A DNA stretch of 5,714 nt, from NCBI GenBank assembly GCA_964489645.1, contig CAZAZT010000191.1:1-5714 (forward strand), read 5' to 3'. Numbering within the stretch: position 1 is the stretch's first letter; every line of letters begins with the position of its first letter. The DNA comes from JBEEPE01 sp964489645 (GTDB lineage: Bacteria; Verrucomicrobiota; Verrucomicrobiia; Chthoniobacterales; Chthoniobacteraceae). The notes beneath the pieces were generated by a model that was not told the origin of the DNA, did not search any database, and worked only from the letters and a program-made list of their open reading frames with translations. A program made the translations under genes and the position numbers. Shown here piece after piece: positions 1 to 5,714 of the stretch.

Positions 1-521
1 TACCGCGCAAACAACGCCCCCAGATCCAGCGCCAGTTCATCAAAGAAGGCGTACAGGAACTGCTGGTACCGCACTTCCAGCGGGCAGTTTTCGTTGGTCT
101 TGTCCGTGTGATACTCAAAAAGCTCGAACCCCTCCGATTGCTGCCCCTTGCCCACGCACTGGATGATGAGCTTGCGTTCCTCGGCCATGCGCAGGGCACA
201 CAGGCGGTTCAGCGCGGTGAAGCCCTGTTCTTGGAGCAGGTCGTACACGGCTCCGTCAAAGGCCGACCACACCTTGGCCTCGGGCGAGCGAGCCCGTTTG
301 TGCGCCAGCAGATCGCGGAGGAGGCGCGCCATTTCCAGCCCGGGCTCGTCGAGGTGGGCGAGGGATTCCAACGGGGCGATTTGGCCGGAAGGCTGGATGC
401 CGTAATGCGCCAGACGCGCCGCCATATCGCCACCAGGTGAATTGAAGTCGCCGCAGAGCAGTCTGCGACATCTGGCGACAAAATTGGCGAGCCGGTTGCG
501 GGTGGCGGTATCAAAGGACAT
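1..521 (-). CDS. pglX: PglX-type BREX adenine-specific DNA methyltransferase, N-terminal part (runs off the window)
   Basis: Only the first 173 codons are in the window; the gene continues past position 1. The family (about 1,100-1,300 residues) transfers a methyl group from S-adenosylmethionine to adenine N6 in a short non-palindromic site, marking host DNA for the BREX system, and is also needed for phage exclusion. The visible part is the helical N-terminal region that precedes the methylase core. It contains the conserved stretch ALNRLCALRMAEER at residues 103-116, typical of large Eco57I-like and PglX methylases, then CVGKGQQSEGF at 122-132 and FFDELALDLGALF at 159-171. The catalytic NPPY-type motif and the SAM-binding motif would lie further on and cannot be checked. 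The ATG at 519-521 is the first good start after the brxC stop, 28 bases downstream of it; no Shine-Dalgarno sequence precedes it. The position directly after brxC is the expected one for pglX. A related class I restriction-modification methylase is the alternative, made unlikely by the neighbours. Confidence 0.85.
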   Translation of the reverse strand, partial: MSFDTATRNRLANFVARCRRLLCGDFNSPGGDMAARLAHYGIQPSGQIAPLESLAHLDEPGLEMARLLRDLLAHKRARSPEAKVWSAFDGAVYDLLQEQGFTALNRLCALRMAEERKLIIQCVGKGQQSEGFELFEYHTDKTNENCPLEVRYQQFLYAFFDELALDLGALFAR

Positions 522-549
522 ACAAGGACCAGAGGGTAAGGCGGCGAGA

Positions 550-3500
550 CTACGGCGCGGTCGTCAGGGTGATGGGGTTCCCGGCGGCAAGCTGCTCCCG
601 GAGGGCGTTGAGTTGGGCGAGGAGCGCGTCCAGCTCCGAGGCACTCCGCAACACGGCGGGGACGCGAACCGCAGGAGACACTGCGGGGGCAACCACCGGG
701 GAAACCACGGGCGAAGGCTGCTGCTCGGGCGGCGGGAGAGGCGCCGGTTTGAGGGCCTTCTGAACCTGGGCGCGGATGTTTTGCAGTTCGGAAAGGGATT
801 CATTGGTCAGGCGGCCCGCCTTTTGGATGCCCTCCAGGGTTGTTTCGACGGGGCGCAGGCAACCCTGAATCTTGGGAAGCATTTCCGCCTGAGTTTCGGC
901 CGGCAGACTCTTGAAGTCAGCGGACACTTGGAGTCCCTCGATCTGTTCCTGCACCAACTGCTGCTGCTGCTGGGCGTACGCCTGCACATAGCCGCCCATC
1001 TGGGCGTTCAGCTCGTCGACCTGCGCCACCAGCGCGGGAAGATCATCGGCAAAGGTGCCCTCCTGGATGGCCGTGAGCAGCCCCGCACTCAATCCGGGCC
1101 AGGCCGCCTGTAACTCCGGCAAGGCGCCTTGTGCGTCGAGCGCCTGAACCTGCTTTTGGATCTTCGCGACATTGCCCAAGATTTCGGCCGCGCCTTTTTC
1201 GAGGGCGCTCTTGATTTTGCGGGCCCACACCAAGTCGTCAAAAATCTCGCTGGCCTCGCTGCCAAAGAGCCGTGTGGCCTCTGCGCCATCGCCTCCCTGC
1301 GCCTCGATCAGACTGCGTTGCAGCCGGTCCAGACGCTCCGTATCAATGCCGAGCGCCCCGAGCTGCCGAGGCAGGGGCTGCACCTCGCTCTGAAAACGCG
1401 GGATATGGGTGTTGGCCTGCTCGGCGATGCGCTGCGGCGTGGGCAGCACCGTTTCTCCCGTGAGTTGCGACAGGCGCTGAGCGGCCTTTTGGCGCACCGC
1501 CGGAGGAATCTCGGCGAGGTTCTGGGCGACCGTGATTTTCGCAAAGCTCGTGGTGTTCTTGAAGGCTTCGAGGGATTGTTCGCCCACGACCGTCAAATCG
1601 ACGCCGTTGCTCCGGAGCTTCACCTTCTGCGCATAGAACAAGGCCGCCACCAGATACCGGGTGGTGTCTTTGTTCCAGCCGTAGGGATGCCGGGCAAACT
1701 CCTCCAGAAGACGCTTTCCATCCGGATTCGGATGCCGCTGGAGGAACTCCATGATCCGGACCAGCGCCGGGTGCTGCAAATTGATCTCGGTGCTCGATCC
1801 CTGAACTTTGACCACCTTCAGCGGATCGCGCTCGGAATTGATCTGGGAGATGTCCTTGGTCCGGAGGAAGTCTTCCGCGACCTGGGCTTTGACATTCTCG
1901 GCGGCCCGCTCGTAATCGTGGAAAACCACCGAGGCCACCTGGCCGAGTTTTGCACTGGCCGCCTTTTCGAGGGCGTCCCCGAGCGCCTCGACCGCTTGCA
2001 GTTGGCCCCGGAACACAAACCAGCCCGCGCGGAGGGTTTCGCGCAGGAGTTGCTGCACGACCAGCCGCTTTTCGGTGATCAACTGTTTCTGCCCCTCGAT
2101 GTACCGCTGCACCTCCTGATCCGTGTGGTTGCGGTTCATGCGGCAGATTTCCTCCGCACGGTAGAGGTCGTTGAGAATGGCATCCAGCGCACTGGGGCGG
2201 GCGGCGGCGAGGTAGATTTTCTCCTGATTGGACGAGCCGAGGGATTCGGTGCTCAGCTGCTTTTTGGCGTCCTCCAGCTGGGATTCCGCCACGAGGCGCA
2301 GGACGAGACGGATCTCGCGGTCGCTTCCGCTGAGGTTTGTTTCGCGGTGGCCGTCAAAGAGCCAGATGCCGGCATCCACGGTTTTGGTGCCGCAGAGCGA
2401 GGTTTTGGGGGGCACGCTGAACAGCTCGCCCAGGATCCCGCTCTGCGCGGTGTCCCGGTGGGTGGAGGTCACCGGGATGTTGTTCCGCTCCTTCTCCACC
2501 TGGGCGACGAGTTCGCTGAGGAAACTGAGGTGTCCTTCTTTGGAAAACCCGAGCGGGATCTGGACATTGTCGAGGAGCTTCTTGACGGCGACTTCGACGG
2601 CTTCCAGAAGCGAATCGCTTTCGATGCCCGGATGCAGCAGCGCGGCGATATTGGCCTTGGTGGAGGGAAACCCGTCGATCTGCTGCAAGAGCGCGATGAC
2701 TTTGGCGATTTGGTGCTCGATGCTGCCCTTGCCGTACATGGCGCCGATGCCATCGACTTGCAGACAGATTTCGCGGGCGGCCGAGACAATGTCTTTTTCG
2801 AGGACATCGTAAAGCTGCGCTGCGGTGACGAGTGTGCCGGTGGGGGCTTCCAGCACGGAAGTGGCGTTAAGCCGGACATCGAGGAGGATGTCTTCCACAC
2901 AGCGGATGGCCGAGCGGAGTCCCACGCCGCCGTGCATTTTCGCCAGCGCCGAGATGGTGCGGATGAGCAGTTCGAACTGCTGCGGCAGGAGCGGGTAGAA
3001 GTCCACAAAGGTGGCCTCGTCCAAAGTGGGGTAGCCTTCGCAACCGGCCAGACGGGTGGCGAGGTTGAGTTTCGCGCCATGGGCGAGGAAGGCCGCATGG
3101 AGTTGCTTGGCTCCGTCACCGCTCTTTTTGAGCAACCGTTTGTGGGTGATTTCGCGGATGTCCGACGCTTTGAGGTCGATTTTGATGGGAAAGCGGTCCT
3201 GCAGGCCGAAGAGCGGACCGGTCTTAGGAATGGTCTGCTGGGCGGTGGCAATGAGCCAGGCCTCGCCTTTTCCCAGTTCGCGGATGTTCTTCGCCAGCCC
3301 GTCGAAGTTGTTGATGAGGCTCTCGTTGTTTCGGAGGAAATGGCCGACCTCGTCGATGATGAACATGACGCGGCGGGTGCCGGCCTTTTTCTCGATCAGG
3401 GTGAGCATGTCCAGCAGGCGTTCCTGCTCGTTCTTGGTGGAGATGGCCTGGGTGTTTTGGAAGGCGTCGGCGTCCTTCCAGATGTTCGGGTACAGGCGAT

Positions 3501-4146
3501 GGGCCGCCTGCGAGGCGACTGGAACCAGGATGACGGAGAAATCCTTGAGCGCCTCGTAATCCATCCCGCTGATTTCCTGAACCACCGTTTTGAACTCCTC
3601 AAAGCGGCCCTGAAGCTCCAGAAACAAGGCGAGTTCGCCCAGCTTCCGATCGGCCGGATAGCCCGCCCAGCTGCAGACTTGATCGAACAGGAGGGTGGAA
3701 ATCGGAGTGTGGTTGGCGCCCGCCGTCCCCTGCGAGGCGAGGTCGAGGAGGAAGACCACGACATTGTATTTTTTCGCGAGGGTCTTGACCTGCTGTTGCA
3801 GGGGGACGTTCGGGAGGCGTTTGGTGAAGTGCTCGTAAAACGGTGTGTCGGCGATCTGGGCGGTTTGGTCGAAACACAGGCCGAAGTATTTTGCGAAGGA
3901 ACTTTTGCCCGAACCGTAAAACCCGGAGAGCCAGGTGCAGCAGTCGATGGATTTGCTGTCCTGGGACTGGGCATCCTCAAACTGGTTCAGCAGCTTCTGG
4001 TATTCGTTGGTGAGATTGTCGGTGAGGACATAGTCCCGGGCCTCATTGAGCAGAATGTCGGGCTCGCGGTTGCTGAAGGTGATGACCTTCTCCACACGGC
4101 GCTCGAAATTGAGCGAGGGGTCAAAGAGCGATTGGATCGAAGACAT
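550..4146 (-). CDS. brxC: BrxC, large P-loop ATPase of the BREX system
   Basis: Complete gene of 1,198 residues, the usual size for BrxC/PglY. BrxC is an AAA+-like ATPase required for BREX defence and is thought to work in the complex that includes PglX and PglZ; its exact activity is not settled. Seen in the sequence: a Walker A loop GFYGSGKS at residues 75-82 (DNA 3901-3924), a Walker B strand VMFIIDE at 260-266, a sensor-like segment WLIATAQQ at 297-304, and a possible arginine-finger region LQDRFPIKIDL at 315-325. The arrangement matches BREX ATPases, where the TxQQ and QDRF motifs follow Walker B. The long remainder is mostly helical. Near the C-terminus come a five-glutamine run, a Pro/Ala/Val-rich linker at about 1133-1165, and a final amphipathic helix at about 1169-1188. 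The ATG at 4144-4146 lies 3 bases after the brxB stop and in the same reading frame, so translation is probably coupled. No Shine-Dalgarno sequence is visible. The type 2 homologue PglY is the alternative name, but brxA and brxB upstream favour BrxC. Confidence 0.93.
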   Translation of the reverse strand: MSSIQSLFDPSLNFERRVEKVITFSNREPDILLNEARDYVLTDNLTNEYQKLLNQFEDAQSQDSKSIDCCTWLSGFYGSGKSSFAKYFGLCFDQTAQIADTPFYEHFTKRLPNVPLQQQVKTLAKKYNVVVFLLDLASQGTAGANHTPISTLLFDQVCSWAGYPADRKLGELALFLELQGRFEEFKTVVQEISGMDYEALKDFSVILVPVASQAAHRLYPNIWKDADAFQNTQAISTKNEQERLLDMLTLIEKKAGTRRVMFIIDEVGHFLRNNESLINNFDGLAKNIRELGKGEAWLIATAQQTIPKTGPLFGLQDRFPIKIDLKASDIREITHKRLLKKSGDGAKQLHAAFLAHGAKLNLATRLAGCEGYPTLDEATFVDFYPLLPQQFELLIRTISALAKMHGGVGLRSAIRCVEDILLDVRLNATSVLEAPTGTLVTAAQLYDVLEKDIVSAAREICLQVDGIGAMYGKGSIEHQIAKVIALLQQIDGFPSTKANIAALLHPGIESDSLLEAVEVAVKKLLDNVQIPLGFSKEGHLSFLSELVAQVEKERNNIPVTSTHRDTAQSGILGELFSVPPKTSLCGTKTVDAGIWLFDGHRETNLSGSDREIRLVLRLVAESQLEDAKKQLSTESLGSSNQEKIYLAAARPSALDAILNDLYRAEEICRMNRNHTDQEVQRYIEGQKQLITEKRLVVQQLLRETLRAGWFVFRGQLQAVEALGDALEKAASAKLGQVASVVFHDYERAAENVKAQVAEDFLRTKDISQINSERDPLKVVKVQGSSTEINLQHPALVRIMEFLQRHPNPDGKRLLEEFARHPYGWNKDTTRYLVAALFYAQKVKLRSNGVDLTVVGEQSLEAFKNTTSFAKITVAQNLAEIPPAVRQKAAQRLSQLTGETVLPTPQRIAEQANTHIPRFQSEVQPLPRQLGALGIDTERLDRLQRSLIEAQGGDGAEATRLFGSEASEIFDDLVWARKIKSALEKGAAEILGNVAKIQKQVQALDAQGALPELQAAWPGLSAGLLTAIQEGTFADDLPALVAQVDELNAQMGGYVQAYAQQQQQLVQEQIEGLQVSADFKSLPAETQAEMLPKIQGCLRPVETTLEGIQKAGRLTNESLSELQNIRAQVQKALKPAPLPPPEQQPSPVVSPVVAPAVSPAVRVPAVLRSASELDALLAQLNALREQLAAGNPITLTTAP
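667..714 (-). repeat. Imperfect 12-base repeat encoding a Ser/Ala-Pro-Val/Ala-Val linker in BrxC
   Basis: Four consecutive 12-base units encode SPVV, SPVV, APAV and SPAV (BrxC residues 1145-1160). They are preceded by a Pro-rich stretch PAPLPPPEQQP, which extends the low-complexity region. The DNA units differ at several positions, so the repeat is partly eroded at the nucleotide level but kept at the protein level. It most likely forms an extended flexible linker joining the helical body of BrxC to its last helix. Confidence 0.7.
958..972 (-). repeat. Short CAG trinucleotide run (five glutamines in BrxC)
   Basis: Five CTG triplets in a row on the plus strand read as CAG on the coding strand and encode QQQQQ in the context YAQQQQQLVQEQ of BrxC. 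The surrounding residues are strongly helical and polar, so this is probably part of a coiled-coil or long helix. Such a run can change length by slippage in steps of one codon without breaking the frame. Confidence 0.6.
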
Positions 4147-4149
4147 GGC

Positions 4150-4755
4150 CTAGTAAATGTGGGTGGAGCGGTAGTTGCCGTCGGAACTCTTGATCCCGAG
4201 AAAACTGGGATTGTCGCCAATGGTGCCGCGACGGCCCGGGTAGCAAATGACGGTGGGACAGGCGAATTTCCCCTGCAGGATCTGCTCGAACGCACTGACC
4301 CGGAACAGCGGATGGATCAACTCGGTGTCCGTGAGAAGCAGGACGCCTTTTTTCAGGGTGGCCACGCGGTCGATTTCCCTGCGCAAGCTCGCGATGATCG
4401 GGGCGTTTGTCGTGAGCTGGAAGCCGGACGGACCTCCGGCGAGCAGGGCGTACAGGGCGTCATTGCGCTGCGCGTGGGAAAAATTGCCCTGGGACTCCAT
4501 CTTGAGCAGGAGCGGATACATTTTGGCCTCGCGGAAGATTTCCAGAACGAGGGAGCCGAAGGAAACCACCTGCGGGTCCAGACCGCTTTCCCGGAGGCGG
4601 CGGAGGATGACGGGCAGTTGTTTGCGGAATTCGGTCCATTCCTCGGGCTCGAAATGGAAGTTCGTGACATGGTCGCCCTGTTTGGCGTTCACGACGGAAA
4701 CCTCGGCGGTCAAATGGCGGATCAGCCGGTCAATGCGTTCAGGAAAGGAGGACAT
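4150..4755 (-). CDS. brxB: BrxB, DUF1788-family BREX protein
   Basis: Complete small protein of 201 residues, the usual length for the DUF1788 family. BrxB is a core BREX component of unknown biochemical role, needed for defence in the systems tested. Visible family features: FHFEPEEW at residues 33-40 (the counterpart of the early aromatic/acidic strand), a hydrophobic strand and turn GVLLLTDTELIHPLFRVSAF at 137-156, then PTVICYPG at 167-174, and the C-terminal FLGIKSSDGNYRSTHIY at 185-201. The last two closely match the family ending, where a YPG is followed by an FLG and an NYR. I chose the ATG at 4753-4755 because the protein then begins directly at the first helix and overlaps brxA by only 17 bases. 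An in-frame GTG at 4804-4806 would add 17 residues rich in Ser, Asn and Arg, and has an AGGA five bases upstream, so it cannot be excluded. The gene is followed after 3 bases by brxC in the same frame. Confidence 0.9.
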   Translation of the reverse strand: MSSFPERIDRLIRHLTAEVSVVNAKQGDHVTNFHFEPEEWTEFRKQLPVILRRLRESGLDPQVVSFGSLVLEIFREAKMYPLLLKMESQGNFSHAQRNDALYALLAGGPSGFQLTTNAPIIASLRREIDRVATLKKGVLLLTDTELIHPLFRVSAFEQILQGKFACPTVICYPGRRGTIGDNPSFLGIKSSDGNYRSTHIY

Positions 4756-5530
4756 GAGCGAGTTCTTGGCGCGTGGGGTATTTCCATTCGATGCGGCAGA
4801 GGGCACCCGTGTCCTGGACGATGAGATGCCCCCGGTTTTGGAGCCGGTGGAGAAAGAGGGTCACGTCTTCGCGGCGGAGTCCGAGGGCGCTCCATTCGTC
4901 GCTGCGAGCGACCTCATCGTCGGAGAGGCCGAGGAAGTGGAGGTCGTAGGCGAGGTAGAGGGCGAGGCCTTCATCGAGAGACCAGTGCAACACTGGACGG
5001 TTTCCTGCCGGTTTATTGCCGAGCAGACCGAAGTCGGAGGTGATCCCGAGGACATAGCTGCTCACGCGTTTCCGCACGGAGTCGGACCAGTTTACTGTCA
5101 GCTTGCCGGTCACCAAGCCGCGGTCAATCAACCGAGCCAGGTCAGCGCTGCGGAAACTCCGAGCACCCGCGCGGACGCCGGGCCAGTATTCCTCGGCGAG
5201 AAAATCGAAGAAGATGCCGTGCTGTCGGAGCGCGTAGAGCAGAATGAGCTGGGTCTTCAGCGCGGAGTTGGTGCTCTGGGTTAAGAGCAGCTTGAGCGTT
5301 GGGGCCGCGGCAAGGAAAGGTTCGCGGAGGAAGCGGGAGGCGAAACCCTCAATGACGATGTTCTGGAGGCGCCGTTCGGAATCCGTGTTGAGCAGGTTGG
5401 CCTGACGCACCTGTTCAAAGAAGGCATTGGTCGAAACGCCTTCCTCCCACAGCTCAAAGAGGGTCTGGCAAAAGCCGACAATCCCCTGCGCCTGAGCGAG
5501 AGCTGTGGAGTAGTGGGACCTACGCAGCAT
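4739..5530 (-). CDS. brxA: BrxA, DUF1819-family BREX protein
   Basis: Complete protein of 263 residues, slightly longer than the roughly 200-residue type 1 BrxA but within the range of the DUF1819 family. BrxA is a small, helical core BREX protein; the E. coli version has been reported to bind DNA and to have winged-helix-like folds. Here the N-terminal helices (residues 7-70) end in RRLQNIVIEGFASRFL at 53-68, the family's conserved arginine-rich helix. The segment LILLYALRQHGIFFDFLAEE at 95-114 matches the core 'LLxLYAxxR...DFL' stretch, and SVRKRVSSYVLGITSDFGLL at 151-170 is the next conserved helix. The C-terminal part (about 218-250) has a helix-turn-strand pattern that could be a winged helix. 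The ATG at 5528-5530 lies inside the last codons of the upstream gene (11-base overlap), so translation is probably coupled. No Shine-Dalgarno sequence is present. Identity rests on fold pattern plus position before brxB and brxC. Confidence 0.87.
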   Translation of the reverse strand: MLRRSHYSTALAQAQGIVGFCQTLFELWEEGVSTNAFFEQVRQANLLNTDSERRLQNIVIEGFASRFLREPFLAAAPTLKLLLTQSTNSALKTQLILLYALRQHGIFFDFLAEEYWPGVRAGARSFRSADLARLIDRGLVTGKLTVNWSDSVRKRVSSYVLGITSDFGLLGNKPAGNRPVLHWSLDEGLALYLAYDLHFLGLSDDEVARSDEWSALGLRREDVTLFLHRLQNRGHLIVQDTGALCRIEWKYPTRQELAHVLLS

Positions 5531-5714
5531 TGCTCAGGGTGAAATACGGGACACACGCCACGCCCGCTTCGAAGGCGGCGCGGTAGGCATTGGCAAGACG
5601 GCTGAGCCCCTTGGCGGAATGGATGTCCAGAGTCCCCAGGTTTACGGGCCCTTCCTGAGCCGGAGTGCCCTCATAGGTGACGCCCGGCACGGCCTCCCAA
5701 CTGAGCGTGTCGAG
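5520..5714 (-). CDS. Unidentified gene upstream of brxA, C-terminal 64 codons only
   Basis: The reading frame is open from the right edge of the window to a TAG stop at 5520-5522, giving 64 residues of the C-terminus of a protein that starts beyond position 5714. It was found by translating the minus strand and is real by context: it has the same strand, it overlaps the brxA start by 11 bases, and its composition is similar to its neighbours. The tail begins LDTLSWEAVPGVTYEGTP and ends in a probable helix and strand, LANAYRAAFEAGVACVPYF at residues 41-59. The segment LDIHSAKGLSRL at 29-40 superficially recalls the HSAKG motif of UvrD-like helicases, but the residues around it and the closeness to the C-terminus do not fit. 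I do not recognise the family. Known genes placed just before brxA include brxE of type 6 BREX, so that is a candidate; a regulator or an accessory defence gene are others. Confidence 0.75.
   Translation of the reverse strand, partial: LDTLSWEAVPGVTYEGTPAQEGPVNLGTLDIHSAKGLSRLANAYRAAFEAGVACVPYFTLSNAA

Larger units (their letters stand above)
1..5714 (-). other. BREX defence operon, upstream half
   Basis: Five genes lie on one strand with junctions of -11, -17, +3 and +28 bases and no room for internal promoters or terminators larger than the 28-base gap. This indicates one transcript with coupled translation. The gene order brxA-brxB-brxC-pglX is diagnostic of BREX. The missing parts (rest of pglX, pglZ, and brxL or brxD/brxHI or brxHII) are expected beyond position 1, and the promoter beyond position 5714. 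The subtype cannot be fixed from the window. Confidence 0.9.

Noticed and set aside
522..549. Possible terminator or promoter in the brxC-pglX gap
   Set aside because: The gap is only 28 bases, holds no stable GC hairpin followed by T residues, and has no recognisable -35/-10 pair. It looks like a plain intra-operon spacer.
108..1113. Plus-strand open frames opposite the pglX start and the brxC end
   Set aside because: They run across the brxC-pglX junction against two genes with conserved motifs. They have no family features and no ribosome binding site that would support them.
1129..4824. A 1,231-codon open frame on the plus strand, antisense to brxC and brxB
   Set aside because: Its codons align exactly with those of brxC and brxB, which share one frame because only 3 bases separate them. 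It stays open because these genes avoid TTA, CTA and TCA, which is normal at this base composition. The translation resembles no protein family, while the minus strand encodes clear BREX proteins.
4247..5284. A 345-codon open frame on the plus strand opposite brxA and brxB
   Set aside because: It straddles two well-supported minus-strand genes, has a composition typical of an antisense shadow (rich in Arg, Ser and Pro early on) and shows no recognisable motif.
5595..5630. HSAKG sequence in the upstream gene as a UvrD-like helicase motif
   Set aside because: In UvrD-type helicases this motif is followed by hydrophobic strand residues and a further motif VI. Here only about 30 residues remain and they do not match, so the resemblance is probably chance.

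Overview
This window holds the front part of a BREX (bacteriophage exclusion) phage-defence operon. Every gene I can support lies on the minus strand, so transcription runs from high to low coordinates. The order is: the end of an unidentified gene (5520-5714), brxA (4739-5530), brxB (4150-4755), brxC (550-4146), and the start of a pglX-type adenine methyltransferase gene that runs off the left edge (1-521). Coding density is essentially complete. The unknown gene overlaps brxA by 11 bases, brxA overlaps brxB by 17, brxB and brxC are 3 bases apart, and brxC and pglX are 28 bases apart. I see no promoter, terminator, RNA gene, CRISPR array or insertion sequence, and the operon promoter must lie beyond position 5714.

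How the genes work together: in known BREX systems the PglX methyltransferase marks a non-palindromic host sequence on one strand, and phage DNA without the mark fails to replicate. PglX, the large BrxC ATPase, PglZ and the small proteins BrxA and BrxB act together in both modification and exclusion. The order brxA-brxB-brxC-pglX occurs in several BREX types (type 1, and by my recollection also types 5 and 6). The genes that would decide the type (pglZ and then brxL, or brxD/brxHI, or brxHII) lie outside the window. The unidentified gene that overlaps the brxA start is the least expected part of the locus. In type 6 a gene called brxE precedes brxA, so brxE is one candidate, but the 64 visible residues do not let me identify it.

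Organism: the DNA is GC-rich, and brxC and brxB almost entirely avoid the codons TTA, CTA and TCA, which indicates a high-GC bacterium. None of the four visible start codons has a convincing Shine-Dalgarno sequence. That fits lineages that often start translation without one (for example Verrucomicrobiota, Bacteroidota or relatives) or strong translational coupling. The taxonomic guess is weak. Nothing in base composition or gene integrity suggests decay: all complete genes are intact and the key ATPase motifs are present.
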